DNA of 64,000 nucleotides from JAQBVV01 sp965249205 (lineage in GTDB: Bacteria; Acidobacteriota; Vicinamibacteria; Vicinamibacterales; UBA2999). Below, one piece after another: positions 7,629 to 17,014 of the stretch (its first letter is position 1; every line of letters starts with the position of its first letter). A program made the translations under genes and the position numbers. The stretch is taken from contig CBDFLL010000006.1 of assembly GCA_965249205.1 (NCBI GenBank), positions 1,612,001 to 1,676,000 of the forward strand, written 5' to 3'. A model generated the notes under the pieces. The model saw nothing but the letters and a program-made list of their open reading frames with translations. It made no database searches and was not told the DNA's origin.

Positions 7629-9605
7629 GTGCCCCTGACGCCCGGCGCTCGCCTCGGCCCGTATGAAATCGCTGCCCAGATCGGCGAAGGCGGGATGGGC
7701 GAGGTGTATCGGGCCACCGACACCAATCTTGCCCGGCAGGTCGCCATTAAGGTGCTCCCCGAGTCCGTGGGCGAGAACCCGGAACGTCTCGCGCGCTTCG
7801 ACCGTGAAGCCAAGACCCTCGCCGCACTGAACCACCCCAACATCGCGCAGATTCACGGCCTCGAAAAGAGCGAGGGCGCGATCGCGCTGGTGATGGAGTT
7901 GGTCGAGGGGCCGACGCTTGCCGACCGCATCGCCCAGGGGGCGATCCCCATCGACGAAGGCCTGCCCATCGCGAAGCAAATCGCCGAAGCGTTAGAGGCA
8001 GCGCACGAGCAGGGCATCATCCACCGCGATCTGAAACCCGCGAACATCAAGCTACGGCCGGACGGCACGGTGAAGGTGCTGGACTTCGGGCTGGCGAAGG
8101 CGATAGAGCCCGCCGGCGGGGCTTCGGCGGGTCAGACGCTGTCGCAGGCGCCGACGATCACGACACCCGCGATGACGCAGACCGGGATGATCCTCGGCAC
8201 GGCGGCGTACATGTCGCCCGAGCAAGCGAAGGGTAAGCCCGTGGACAAGCGGGCCGACATCTGGGCGTTCGGGTGCGTGCTCTTTGAGATGCTGACCGGC
8301 AAACGGACGTTCGACGGTGACAGCGTTCCGGAGACGCTGGCCCGTGTCATTGAGCGCCAACCAGACTGGTCGCTGCTTCCTCAAGCGACACCGGAGCCCC
8401 TTCGGCGACTGCTCCGCCGGTGTCTGGCTGGAGATACTCGGGAGCGCCTGCCAGACATTGGCGTTGCCCGACTTGAGATCCGTGAGGCGCTGGGGGGTGC
8501 CAGCGTGCCCGCGGACGTCTCGCCTCCGTCGTCTCGCAGGACGAGCTGGCCGGGGATGTGGTGGGCCGTTGCGGCTGTTGGCGTGATCGCGGTGGCCGTC
8601 CTTGGCCCGCTGGTCGTCGCTCCGAGCACAGATGTCGTGCCGAGCGTGTCACGCGCAGTCATTCTGCTTGACGAGGACGTGCGATTGGCAGCCGTCGTGG
8701 ACACAAGCGGTGGTTTCCGACTATTCAATGCGTCATTGGCGTTGACGCCCGATGGGCGCGTTCTGTTCTTCGTCGGGGAGCGGAACGGAGCGCGCGCCAT
8801 CTATCGCCGTCCGGTTGACGGCTTCGATGCGGAACCAATCCCAGGCACCGAAGGAGCGGAGTTCGCGTTCGTGTCCCCTGATGGAATGCGGCTCGGGTTT
8901 CTGGCCGAGCGGCAACTCAAGCACATGCCCGCCGACGGCGGGGTGCCTGTGACGTTCCACGAGGGGCGAGTACAGAGTGCGGCTTGGGGGACGGGCGACA
9001 CGGTCGCGTTTATGGCGGATCGAAGCTTGTGGATGATCGACACCAACGGTGGCCAGCCTGAACTGATTGCCGGAGGAGGCGTCTACCGAGGCCAACCGTT
9101 CTTCCTGCCCGGCGGTCGTGAGGTGCTGTTGTCTGATTTCTCCACGGGGATGGTTGTCCGGGTGCCTCTATTCACTGGGGAACCCGAGGATCTCACAAGA
9201 GGTACAGCCGCTCAGTTCATTTCCACTGGTCATCTTCTGTTTCGGCGTGATGAATCGCTCTGGGCGATGCCGTTTGATTCCGTTCGTGGCGAAACGACGA
9301 GTGGTGCGGTGCAGGTCTTACCGGAGGCTATCGCAAGTAGTCAGGTGCTACCCAACTACGCGGTCAGTGCAGAGGGCACGCTGGTGTACGTGCCCGCATC
9401 GAGCACGGAGCCTGTTCAGCAACTCGTCTGGGTCGATCGAGATGGGCGCGAGGAGGCGTTGGCCCTCGCACCAGGGAGCTATCGCGCCCCACGTCTGTCG
9501 TCGGATCAGTCGCGCATTGTCTTTGACGACTGCTGCCAGTCGCGGCAGCCGCCGACCGGCGGCCTCTGGGTGTACGACCTTCGCGCTGAGACCACTACCC
9601 GGCTC
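7629..9605 (+). pseudogene. Ser/Thr kinase with PD40 propeller, 5' part (kinase 3, split by IS)
   Basis: The 659 codons start at GTG 7629 (VPLTPGARLGPYEIAAQIG) just after the promoter; an in-frame start 150 nt earlier lies inside the preceding gene and is not used. The kinase domain is complete (glycine loop, VAIK lysine, HRDLKPANIK, DFGLAKAI), followed by a membrane segment (WWAVAAVGVIAVAVLGPLVV) and about six PD40 repeats. The frame is broken after TTTRL by an IS1595-family element. The remainder resumes at 12046. Joined, the gene would encode about 887 residues, like kinases 1 and 5. The truncated protein retains an entire kinase domain and anchor and could still be active. Confidence 0.9.
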
Positions 9606-9652
9606 GTGCTTATCCGGTTGTTTCAGCAAGCCACCACCGGTAGTGTATCGGC

Positions 9653-9835
9653 GTGGCGCGCCCGTCGTTTCCGAAGAATCTCCGGGAGTTTCAGCGGCAA
9701 TTTGCGACCGACGAGGCCTGTCAGGACTACTTGGCGGCGTGCCGCTGGCCGGACGGCTTTGTGTGTCCCCGGTGCCGGCACGCGCGCGGCTATCACCTGA
9801 CCACACACCGGCGCTGGCAATGTGCGGCGTGCCGG
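9653..9835 (+). pseudogene. IS1595 transposase, N-terminal part (zinc ribbon)
   Basis: Sixty-one codons from a GTG start encode the typical N-terminal zinc ribbon of ISXO2-like transposases, with CPRCRHARG and WQCAACR cysteine pairs. The frame stops being native at the IS256 junction directly after an Arg codon (CGG). It continues in the same protein sense at 11224 (YQVSLTAGTILHNTKTPL). Confidence 0.9.
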
Positions 9836-11215
9836 GGATCCGTCCCGAGTCCTGTAGAAATTAAAGATGGCGTAACCTCCAGCTGACTTCAACCAGCAGA
9901 TCGCCGCTTGTAACGGCGACGGAGGACTACGCCATGCAGGACAGTACCATAGCCCTTTCGCCTGTTCTTCAATTTCGTCAGGATCTCCAGGCCACGCTGC
10001 GCGCCGGCGTGCGGCGCGCCATCGAGGCCGTCCTCGAGGAGGAGCTGCTCGCCGCGCTCGGGGCCGATGCGCACGAACGCACGACCGGTCGGCGTGGGTA
10101 TCGACACGGCACCGTCGACCGGACGGTGACGACGCGCGAGGGGACGCGAACCCTGACGGTGCCCCGCGCCCGCCTCCGGGACCCGGCGGGGCCGTCCACG
10201 GAGTTTCAGAGCACGGTGTTGCCGCGCTATGCGCGACGGACCCGCGAGGTCGACGACGCGCTCCTCGGGTGCTATTTCGGCGGGGTCAATAGCCGCCGCA
10301 TCCGCCGGGCGCTCCAGCCGCTCTTGGGAGAGGCGCCGCTGTCGAAGAGCGCCGTCTCGCGCGTGGTGGCGCGGGTGAAGCAGCAGTTCGCGGTGTGGCA
10401 GCAACGGTCCTTGGCCGACGAGCGCTACGCGGTGGTGTTCCTGGATGGGATCCATCTGCGGGTCCGGCTCGCCGGCCGCGTGGTGGTCGTGCCGATCTTG
10501 GCGGCGCTCGGCGTCACGCCCACCGGCCAGAAACAGCTCGTGGCGCTGCAGCTGGCCGCGGCGGAAGCCACGGCGTCGTGGGGTGGCCTGCTCACCGATC
10601 TGCAGCGACGTGGGCTGCCGGCGCCGGTGCTGGTCGTGACCGATGGGCATGCGGGGCTCAAGAAGGCGCTGGAGGCGTGGCCGACGGTCCGCGTGCAGCG
10701 TTGTACGGCGCATAAGGGGCGCAATCTCGACGACGCCTGTCCGGTGCATGCGCGGCCCGAACTTCGCCGGGATTACCATCGCCTCCTCTACGCGACGGAC
10801 GGCCTGGCCGCCCGCGCGGCCTACGACGTCTTCCTGAAGAAGTGGACGCCGTTGTGCCCACCGGTTGCGCGGTCGCTGGAAGAAGCCGGGCTGGACCTGC
10901 TTACGTTTTACACCTTCCCAACGGCCATGTGGAAATCCTTGCGGACGACGAACGCCTTGGAGAATCTCAATCGCGAGTTCCGCCGCCGTACGAAGACCCA
11001 GGCGTCCTTCAGCACGGAAGCCGCTGCGCTCACCGTGCTCTTCGGCCTCGTCGCCGCGGGGCAGATCCTGTTCCGGAAGATCGATGGCCATCAGGACCTC
11101 GCGGGCTTCCTAGCGCAGGAGCAGTGGTGTCAGGCCGCGTAACGCGGTAGAGTCGTCAACCAGTCAGCAGGAGCGTCGCGCCAAAACGTTTTTCTACAAC
11201 ACTCGGGACACATCC
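9836..11215 (+). mobile_element. IS256-family element inserted in the IS1595 transposase
   Basis: This 1380-bp element has imperfect 25-bp ends; both arms share GTCCCGAGT and TGTAGAAA and begin GGAT. It is flanked by a perfect 8-bp target duplication CGTGCCGG (9828-9835 and 11216-11223), the size expected for IS256. It carries one intact transposase gene. The perfect duplication means this insertion is younger than the surrounding IS1595, whose duplication has decayed. Confidence 0.94.
9934..11142 (+). CDS. IS256-family (mutator-type) transposase
   Basis: This 402-residue DDE transposase of the IS256/MULE superfamily is full length. Visible family features are ERTTGRRGYRHGTVDRTVTT near the N-terminus, VVFLDGIHLRVR carrying the first catalytic Asp, VLVVTDGHAGLKKAL with the second, and a C-terminal helical region with TTNALENLNREFRRRTK containing the Glu. 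It has an ATG start after GGAGGACTACGCC. It is probably functional. Confidence 0.95.
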   Translation: MQDSTIALSPVLQFRQDLQATLRAGVRRAIEAVLEEELLAALGADAHERTTGRRGYRHGTVDRTVTTREGTRTLTVPRARLRDPAGPSTEFQSTVLPRYARRTREVDDALLGCYFGGVNSRRIRRALQPLLGEAPLSKSAVSRVVARVKQQFAVWQQRSLADERYAVVFLDGIHLRVRLAGRVVVVPILAALGVTPTGQKQLVALQLAAAEATASWGGLLTDLQRRGLPAPVLVVTDGHAGLKKALEAWPTVRVQRCTAHKGRNLDDACPVHARPELRRDYHRLLYATDGLAARAAYDVFLKKWTPLCPPVARSLEEAGLDLLTFYTFPTAMWKSLRTTNALENLNREFRRRTKTQASFSTEAAALTVLFGLVAAGQILFRKIDGHQDLAGFLAQEQWCQAA

Positions 11216-11223
11216 CGTGCCGG

Positions 11224-11994
11224 TATCAGGTGTCGCTGACCGCCGGGACGATTCTCCACAACACGAAGACGCCGCTCCTGGTGTGGTTCTGGGCGGCCTA
11301 TTTGACGGTTACCGACAAGCGGGGCCTCTCGGCGCTCCTGCTGCAGCGGCAGTTGGGCCTGCGGCGGTACGAAACGGCGTGGCTGCTGTTGCACAAGCTG
11401 CGGCGCGCGATGGTGAACGCGGGGCGGGAGCCCTTGTACGGCGACGTGGAGATCGATGACACCTGGGTGGGCGCGCCCCAGGCCGGCCTGCGCGGCAGTC
11501 GCCAACTCAAGGGGCGGAAAGCCGCGCTGGTGCTGGTGGCGGTGGAACGACGCGGGGATCGGTCGGGTCGGGTCCGCATGTCCGTGATCCCGAACTTCAA
11601 ACAATCGACGATGCTCGCGTTCGTCACTCACCACATTGCGCCGGGGGCGACGGTCTACACCGACGGGCTGAAAAGTTTCGATGGGCTCCAGGCCGCTGAC
11701 GTGAGACACGTCGCCCGCCCGCAACCGATCCGGAGCGCCCTGCACAGGGGGGTGCCCTCCGTCGTGCCTTTGGCCGACCGCGTCATCGGCAATTGCCAAC
11801 AGTGGTTGATTGGCACGCACCACGGCGTCAGCAAGGCGCAACTACAAGTCTACCTCGATGAGTTCGTGTTTCGGCACAATCGGCGGCGGCACCCGATGGC
11901 CGCCTTTCAGACCCTGCTGGGCCTGGGGACCGGACGGACGCCCACGCCCGCCCGACGGATTCGCGGCGCGCAGGACGTGCGCCCCCCAGGCTGA
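11224..11994 (+). pseudogene. IS1595 transposase, C-terminal part (DDE domain)
   Basis: This continuation of the split transposase carries the ISXO2-like catalytic domain: GDVEIDDTWVG (first Asp pair), VYTDGLKSFDGL (second Asp) and the tail IGTHHGVSKAQLQVYLDEF. The GTG at 11230 could serve as an accidental start, but the zinc ribbon would be missing. Joined to 9653-9835 the protein would be 317 residues, a normal length. Confidence 0.9.
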
Positions 11995-12045
11995 TCGCAA
12001 GATATAGGGGTTAGCTGAAACAACCGGATAAGCACGACCCGTCTA

Positions 12046-12732
12046 ACGTTTGATGCGACAGGAGAGTTCCACCCGCTGTGGACGCCTGATGGCGAGCGGG
12101 TGGCATTTTATTCCTATGGTCGAAGTATCGATCTGAGGGAAGCCGCGGGCGGTGGAGAGGTTGGGCGGGTCGTTGACGGAGTGAATCCGGCTCTGCAGGC
12201 GTTCTCCGCCGACGGAGAGAGTCTCGTATACGCTGATCAAGGCAGTATTTATGTCGTGCCTGTCGGGGGCAGTGGAGAGCCAGATCCATTGGTCGCGAGC
12301 CCGGCCTTTGAGGCGGGCGGTTATCTGTCCCCGGATGGTCGATGGATAGCCTACTCATCCGACGAATCAGGTCGTCTTGAAATCTACGTACGGCCATTTC
12401 CCAACGTCGATGACGGCCAGTGGCAACTCAGCACGGATGGGGGCACCGAGGCGTCGTGGGCCCTTGACGGGCGCGAGTTGTTTTTCCGCAACGGCGACTG
12501 GATGATGACTGTCCAGGTTGACACGTCCACGACGTTCACTCACGGTGCGCCGCAGCCTCTCTTCGAAGGTCGGTACGACACCCACTTCCTCCGCAACTAC
12601 GACGTAGCAAGAGACGGCCGCTTTCTGATGGTCAAGGATGCGTCACCTGCCGACCGAGTGTCTGAGCGTCAGCAACTGGCTCTGGTCCAGAACTGGTTCG
12701 AGGAACTGCGGCAGCTGGTGCCGACGGAGTAG
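12046..12732 (+). pseudogene. Ser/Thr kinase propeller, 3' part (kinase 3)
   Basis: This piece continues kinase 3 after the IS1595 insertion, reading TFDATGEFHPLWTPDGERV and further PD40 repeats to the end QNWFEELRQLVPTE. The frame is intact up to the stop at 12732, so the gene was healthy before the insertion. There is no credible promoter or start of its own; it is probably untranslated. Confidence 0.88.
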
Positions 12733-12834
12733 ACGGAGGGGCCTCTTTCAGTCCGAGAGGGTTGTCGATCGGCTCGATCCAGACCGTCGCAGTCGAGGAC
12801 TCTCCGACCGCTGTGAGTCGTATGTAGTTCCGTA

Positions 12835-12840
12835 TATACT
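12835..12840 (+). promoter_or_regulatory. -10 box TATACT, leaderless, with palindrome
   Basis: TATACT is followed by 6 nt (AAATAG) and the GTG of the BrnT-like gene at 12847, the leaderless spacing. The overlapping GTATATAC (12832-12839) is a perfect palindrome and could be the operator for autoregulation by the BrnA-like antitoxin. Confidence 0.5.
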
Positions 12841-12846
12841 AAATAG

Positions 12847-13129
12847 GTGTTCGAGTGGGATCCGCGAAAGGCCAAGGCCAACGCGGACAAGCACGGCGTC
12901 GAGTTCGATGAAGCTGTCACCGTGTTTCTCGACGCTGACGCCCTGGACGGACCAGACCTTCAGCACTCGGCCCGAGAGGCGCGCTTTCGGCGCTTGGGCA
13001 GGTCCGCGGAAGGGCGTTCCTCTTGGTACGCAGAAGAGAGCAGGCCATGCAGAAACGATCCGCCTCATCAGCGCGCGCCGCGCGAGTCGCCAGGAGCGCG
13101 CCGCGTACGTCGAAGACGACGAAGATTGA
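12847..13129 (+). pseudogene. BrnT-like toxin gene, frameshifted
   Basis: The N-terminal frame from GTG 12847 reads FEWDPRKAKANADKHGVEFDEAVTVF, the BrnT ribonuclease-toxin signature. The C-terminal part, AETIRLISARRASRQERAAY, is in a different frame and ends at 13129. The shift lies near 13015-13035 and removes the central strand that follows GRSAEGR. The toxin is therefore probably dead while the antitoxin is kept. A sequencing error is possible but would have to affect a short stretch without a homopolymer run. Confidence 0.75.
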
Positions 13130-13346
13130 TTTTTCGGACATTCCAGACTCGTCGCCGGTACAACTGCGCGCGATGCGTCGCGTTGGGCGGCCGCCGCTGG
13201 GCGACCGTCCGCGTCAGTTGATCGCGATTCGTGTCGATCCGGGTGTCCTCGATCTGTTCCGGAAGGAGGCGCGCCGCCGCCGCGTCGGCTACCAGACTCT
13301 CATCAACGAGGCGTTGGCCGAGCACGTTCGGAAGAACGTCGCGTAG
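13047..13346 (+). CDS. BrnA-like antitoxin
   Basis: This 99-residue protein has an Arg/Ser-rich N-terminus, then KIDFSDIPDSSPVQLRAM and RVGRPPLGDRPRQLIAIRVD, and an RHH/HTH-like end GYQTLINEALAEHVRKNVA. This is the BrnA/COG3514 antitoxin pattern. It starts inside the 3' end of the toxin gene, as is common for these pairs. BrnA neutralises BrnT and represses the operon; here the toxin appears inactivated. Confidence 0.82.
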   Translation: MQKRSASSARAARVARSAPRTSKTTKIDFSDIPDSSPVQLRAMRRVGRPPLGDRPRQLIAIRVDPGVLDLFRKEARRRRVGYQTLINEALAEHVRKNVA

Positions 13347-13464
13347 CGGAGCCTAGCCCCGCGCTGCTCAGGTGGCGGTTCAACCAACGTCGGCGGCGGC
13401 CGAATGATTCTGGGACCCGTTTGGGCACCCCGTGCGGACGCCGAATCGCCCCAGCGATTCCTCC

Positions 13465-13470
13465 TATAAT
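13465..13470 (+). promoter_or_regulatory. -10 box TATAAT for kinase 4
   Basis: The block AGCGATTCCTCCTATAATCAGGCCCA is nearly identical to the one in front of kinase 5 (18490-18516). The ATG is 14 nt from the box. Confidence 0.6.
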
Positions 13471-13484
13471 CAGGCCCAACTCTG

Positions 13485-14247
13485 ATGCCCTTGACCCCCG
13501 GCACCCGCCTCGGCCCGTACGCGATCGCTGCCCAGATCGGCGAAGGCGGGATGGGGGAGGTCTATCAGGCGACGGATACCAACCTCGGTCGCGATGTGGC
13601 GATCAAAGTGCTGCCCGAGTCGGTCGCTCATGAGCCCGAACGGCTGGCTCGATTCGATCGCGAAGCTCGAACACTCGCCGCCCTGAATCATCCGAACATC
13701 GCGCAGATCCACGGCCTCGAAAAGAGCGGCGGCACGATTGCGCTGGTCATGGAACTGGTCGAGGGCCCGACGCTCGCCGACTGGATCGCGCAAGGAGCGA
13801 TCCCGGTCGATGAGGCGCTCCCGGTCGCGAAGCAGATCGCCGAAGCGCTCGAAGCCGCGCACGAGCAGGGGATTATCCACCGCGACCTCAAGCCCGCGAA
13901 CATCAAGGTCCGACCCGACGGCACGGTGAAGGTGCTGGACTTCGGTCTGGCGAAGGCGATGGAGCCCGCCTCCGCGCTTGGCGCTTCGGCGGGGCAAGCC
14001 CTGTCGCAGGCGCCGACGATCACGACGCCCGCGATGACGCAGGTCGGGATGATCCTTGGCACGGCCGCTTACATGAGCCCGGAGCAGGCGCGTGGCGAAG
14101 CCGTGGACAGCCGGGCGGACATCTGGGCGTTTGGCGTCGTCTTGTACGAGCTGGTGACCGGCCGGCGCCTGTTTGACGCGGGGAACGTCTCCGAGACGCT
14201 CGCGGCGGTGCTGCGCGAGGACCCGACGTGGGATACGTTGCCCGCTA
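13485..14247 (+). pseudogene. Ser/Thr kinase, truncated at an IS insertion (kinase 4)
   Basis: About 254 codons remain: MPLTPGTRLGPYAIAAQIG, the glycine loop, VAIK lysine, HRDLKPANIK, DFGLAKAM, the APE-equivalent SPEQA and ADIWAFGVVLYELVTG. The frame then meets an IS630 element and stops at 14264. The end of the C-lobe, the membrane anchor and the propeller are missing. The sequence on the far side of the IS630/IS5 pair (17015 onward) is not the rest of this gene, so a deletion or rearrangement occurred at or before the IS insertions. Confidence 0.9.
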
Positions 14248-14559
14248 GTACCCCGTCTCAGTGATTTTGATCGGTTGGAGGGGGGGTAGCTCATCTGCCG
14301 CCAGTAACAGCCTGATCGTCCGGGGCTGCCGTGGGACGCGGCTGATAAGCCCGCGCCGCTCCAGCGCGACGATCATGCCGTGGACCGTGGGGGGAGTGAC
14401 CTGAAAGAACCGTTGGAAGTCGACTTCGGCCGGCGGCTCCCGGTGGAGTAACGCGTAGGTGTGGATGAAGGCCAGATACTGGCCTTGCTTCGCCGTGAAG
14501 TGTGGGGCCGGACGACTGGACACGGGATCGGCAGTGTGATCCAAGATATCCATGAACAT
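14245..14559 (-). CDS. LexA/MarR-like winged-helix protein carried by the IS630
   Basis: This 104-residue protein resembles the N-terminal LexA-type winged helix: FTAKQGQYLAFIHTYALLHR, PPAEVDFQRFFQVTPPTV, HGMIVALERRGLISR. The start codon overlaps that of the divergent transposase (14552), and the stop is completed by the TA target site outside the element. Similar short proteins accompany IS630-type transposases and may regulate transposition from the shared intergenic point; this role is inferred. Confidence 0.7.
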   Translation of the reverse strand: MFMDILDHTADPVSSRPAPHFTAKQGQYLAFIHTYALLHREPPAEVDFQRFFQVTPPTVHGMIVALERRGLISRVPRQPRTIRLLLAADELPPLQPIKITETGY

Positions 14560-15713
14560 ACGCTATCGCGTGACGCTGACGCTCGAAGAACGGCACCACC
14601 TGCAGGCGCTGACCCGCGGCGGCACCCGGGCCGCGCGCCAGATCAAACGGGCACAGATTCTCCTCGCCGCCGACGCCCAGGTCCCCGACGAACGGATTGC
14701 GGCAGACATCGGGGTCGGCACCTCGACGGTGTATCGGACCAAGCAGCATTTCGTCGAAGACGGCTTGACGCGCGCGCTCATCGAAACGGCCCGGCCCGGT
14801 GCACCGCGGAAGCTCAGCGCCGGCGATGAAGCCCGCCTGGTCGCGGTGGCCTGCTCCGCGCCCCCGGCCGGCCGGGCGCACTGGACGCTGGAGTTGCTGG
14901 CCGGCGCATTGGTCCGCCTCACCACGCACGAGACCCTGTCGAGCGCCACGGTGGGACGCCGGCTGGCCGACATGAAACTGAAGCCGTGGCGGGAGAAGAG
15001 GTGGTGCATTCCGACGGTCAACGCCGAGTACGTGGCGCGCATGGAAGACGTCCTCGCACTCTACGCCGAGGCGCCGACCCCCCGGCGACCGGTGGTCTGC
15101 TTCGATGAAACGCCCCGACAACTAATCGGGGACGCGCGTGTCCCCATCCGGGCCGAGCCGGGGAAGCCCAGACGGGTCGACTATGAGTACGTGCGCAACG
15201 GCACCGCGAACGTGTTCCTGTTTGTGGACGTGCACCGCCCCTGGCGCCACGCCAAGGTCACTGACCACCGGACGTGCGTCGACTTTGCCGAGTGCATGCG
15301 CGATCTCGTGGACGAGCATTACCCGGAGGCCGAGCGAATCCAGGTGGTGCTGGACAACTTGTCGACCCATTCCGCGGCCGCGCTTTATCAGACCTTCGCA
15401 CCCGCTGAGGCCCGACGGATCCTTACGCGGCTCGACTTCCACTACACGCCGAAACACGCCAGCTGGCTCAACATGGTCGAGATCGAGATCGGGGTGATGG
15501 TCCAGCAATGCCTCGATCGGCGTATCCCGGACAAGGCCACGCTTGTCACCGAGGTCGCTGCCTGGGAGCAGCGGCGCAATGCCGAGCAGGCGGGCATCAA
15601 CTGGTTGTTCACCGTCGACCGGGCCCGCACGAAGATGGGCCGCGTGTATCCGCAGCCCGCCAGGCGCGCGAAGGCCGCCGCGTGAACCGGTCAGAACCAC
15701 TGCGACGAGGTAC
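14248..15713 (+). mobile_element. IS630-family element
   Basis: This element is about 1466 bp and lies between TA dinucleotides (14246-14247 and 15714-15715), the IS630 target. The ends are about 30-bp inverted repeats with several mismatches: GTACCCCGTCTCAGTG at the left, the complement of GTACCTCGTCGCAGTGG at the right. It encodes a DDE transposase and a divergent small winged-helix protein. The IS5 copy sits exactly at its right end, using a CTAG formed by the last C of the element plus the duplicated TA and G. Confidence 0.88.
14552..15685 (+). CDS. IS630-family transposase
   Basis: This 377-residue transposase has an N-terminal helix-turn-helix (RAQILLAADAQ, DERIAADIGVGTSTVYRTK), the linker ETARPGAPRKL, and a DDE domain with VVCFDETPRQLIG (first Asp), IQVVLDNLSTHS (second Asp) and HYTPKHASWLNMVEIEIG (Glu). 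All catalytic positions are present and the length is normal, so it is probably functional. Confidence 0.93.
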   Translation: MNIRYRVTLTLEERHHLQALTRGGTRAARQIKRAQILLAADAQVPDERIAADIGVGTSTVYRTKQHFVEDGLTRALIETARPGAPRKLSAGDEARLVAVACSAPPAGRAHWTLELLAGALVRLTTHETLSSATVGRRLADMKLKPWREKRWCIPTVNAEYVARMEDVLALYAEAPTPRRPVVCFDETPRQLIGDARVPIRAEPGKPRRVDYEYVRNGTANVFLFVDVHRPWRHAKVTDHRTCVDFAECMRDLVDEHYPEAERIQVVLDNLSTHSAAALYQTFAPAEARRILTRLDFHYTPKHASWLNMVEIEIGVMVQQCLDRRIPDKATLVTEVAAWEQRRNAEQAGINWLFTVDRARTKMGRVYPQPARRAKAAA

Positions 15714-15716
15714 TAG

Positions 15717-17011
15717 CAGGCTGCTGAAAAACTCCGTGAAATGGGATCGACAGATCGATCCCGGCGTACTACCATGCTCCCAACACCGCTGAAGGGAGCC
15801 CCATCATGCGCGGACACGATGAGCAAAGCACTCACATGTTCAGCTACCTGTCGCCGGAACAGCGCGTGCCAGCCGACCATCCGCTCCGCGCGGTTCGCGC
15901 GCTGACGGACGAAGCGCTGAGAACGATGTCGCGCAGGTTCGCCGGCCTGTACGCCAACACAGGGCGTCCGTCGATCCCGCCGGAACAGCTGCTGCGCGCG
16001 TTGTTGCTGCAGGTGCTCTACACGGTGCGGAGCGAGCGGCTGCTGATGGAAGAGCTCAATTACAACCTGCTGTTCCGCTGGTTCGTGGGCTTGAATTTGG
16101 ACGACCCGGTTTGGCATCCCACCACGTTTACCAAGAATCGCGACCGGCTGCTGGCGGGCGATCTCGCGGCCGCCTTCTTTGATGCGGTGCAGGCCCACGC
16201 GCGGGCGGCCGGGCTGCTCTCGGACGAACACTTCACTGTGGATGGGACCCAATTGGAAGCGTGGGCCAGCCTGAAGAGCTTTCGGTGCCGGGACGCGGCG
16301 GAGAGCGACCCGCCCGATGACCCCGGGAATCCCACGGTCAACTTCCACGGGGAGCGGCGGCGCAACGACACGCACCAGTCGACGACCGATCCGGAGGCGA
16401 TGCTGCCTCGGAAGGGCCAGGGGAAGGAAGCCAAGCTGGCGTATCTGGGCCACGTGCTGCTGGACAATCGACAGGGACTTGTCGCCAACGTCTGCGCGAC
16501 TCACGCGACGGGGACCGCCGAACGCGAGGCAGCGGCGCTGTTGCTGGAGGCCAGCGCGCCGCCGGGCAGCACGGTCGGGGCGGACAAGGGCTACGATGTG
16601 GCAAGCTTTGTGGCCGCTGTCCGTATCCGGGCCGTCACGCCCCACGTTGCTCAGAAGGTCCGCTGGAGTGCGATCGATGGCCGGACCACGCGGCATGCGG
16701 GCTATCACGTCAGTCAGCGGAAACGGAAACTCGTAGAACAGGTCTTTGGCTGGATGAAGACCGTTGGCGGCTTGCGCAAACTCCGGCATCGCGGTGTCGC
16801 CCTCGTGGATTGGCAGCTTACCTTCGCCGCCACGGTCTATAACTTGGTCCGGCTGCGGAATCTGGAGGCGAGGTGTCCCTGATCACCGGCCGCGCGTGTC
16901 GCCGGCCCCTTGATCGGGGCCAGCGCACAGCCGTGCGCACCGTTGTCGGTCGGTGGTGACTCGCATGATCCTTAGAAAACGGCCCGATCACCCGGGTTCT
17001 TCAGCAGCCTG
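15717..17011 (+). mobile_element. IS5-family element, copy 1
   Basis: This 1295-bp element is flanked by a 4-bp CTAG duplication (15713-15716, 17012-17015). The ends are imperfect inverted repeats starting CAGGCTGCTGAA. It is identical to the copy at 44778-46072 except for one synonymous base seen at 16765 (T here, C at 45826). It lies directly against the right end of the IS630 element. Confidence 0.95.
15806..16882 (+). CDS. IS5-family transposase, copy 1
   Basis: This 358-residue protein has the InsH-type N-terminal domain (DHPLRAVRALTDEALRTM, GRPSIPPEQLLRALLLQVL, LLFRWFVGLNLDDPVWHP) and a DDE domain with FTVDGTQLEAW, VGADKGYDVASF and RKLVEQVFGWMKTVGG (D, D, E). It is intact and preceded by GAAGGGAGCCCCATC. 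The protein is the same as that of copy 2. Confidence 0.94.
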   Translation: MRGHDEQSTHMFSYLSPEQRVPADHPLRAVRALTDEALRTMSRRFAGLYANTGRPSIPPEQLLRALLLQVLYTVRSERLLMEELNYNLLFRWFVGLNLDDPVWHPTTFTKNRDRLLAGDLAAAFFDAVQAHARAAGLLSDEHFTVDGTQLEAWASLKSFRCRDAAESDPPDDPGNPTVNFHGERRRNDTHQSTTDPEAMLPRKGQGKEAKLAYLGHVLLDNRQGLVANVCATHATGTAEREAAALLLEASAPPGSTVGADKGYDVASFVAAVRIRAVTPHVAQKVRWSAIDGRTTRHAGYHVSQRKRKLVEQVFGWMKTVGGLRKLRHRGVALVDWQLTFAATVYNLVRLRNLEARCP

Positions 17012-17014
17012 CTA

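Larger units (their letters stand above)
9606..12035 (+). mobile_element. IS1595-family element carrying a nested IS256
   Basis: The ends are perfect 22-bp inverted repeats (9606-9627 and 12014-12035) beginning GTGCTTATCCGG and ending TTGTTTCAGC. The flanks ACCCGGCTC (9597-9605) and ACCCGTCTA (12037-12045) look like a decayed 8-9 bp target duplication; both copies encode Arg-Leu of kinase 3. Without the inner IS256 and its 8-bp duplication the element is about 1042 bp, normal for ISXO2-like members. The transposase is split, so it cannot move by itself. Confidence 0.9.

Noticed and set aside
15713..16789. 358-codon minus-strand frame opposite the IS5 transposase, same in both copies
   Set aside because: Exact antisense of a clear DDE transposase. 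Its presence in both copies only reflects sequence identity.
16904..16921. GGCCCC/GGGGCC hairpin as a host terminator
   Set aside because: It is part of the IS5 element and is repeated in copy 2, so it belongs to the element rather than the local genes.
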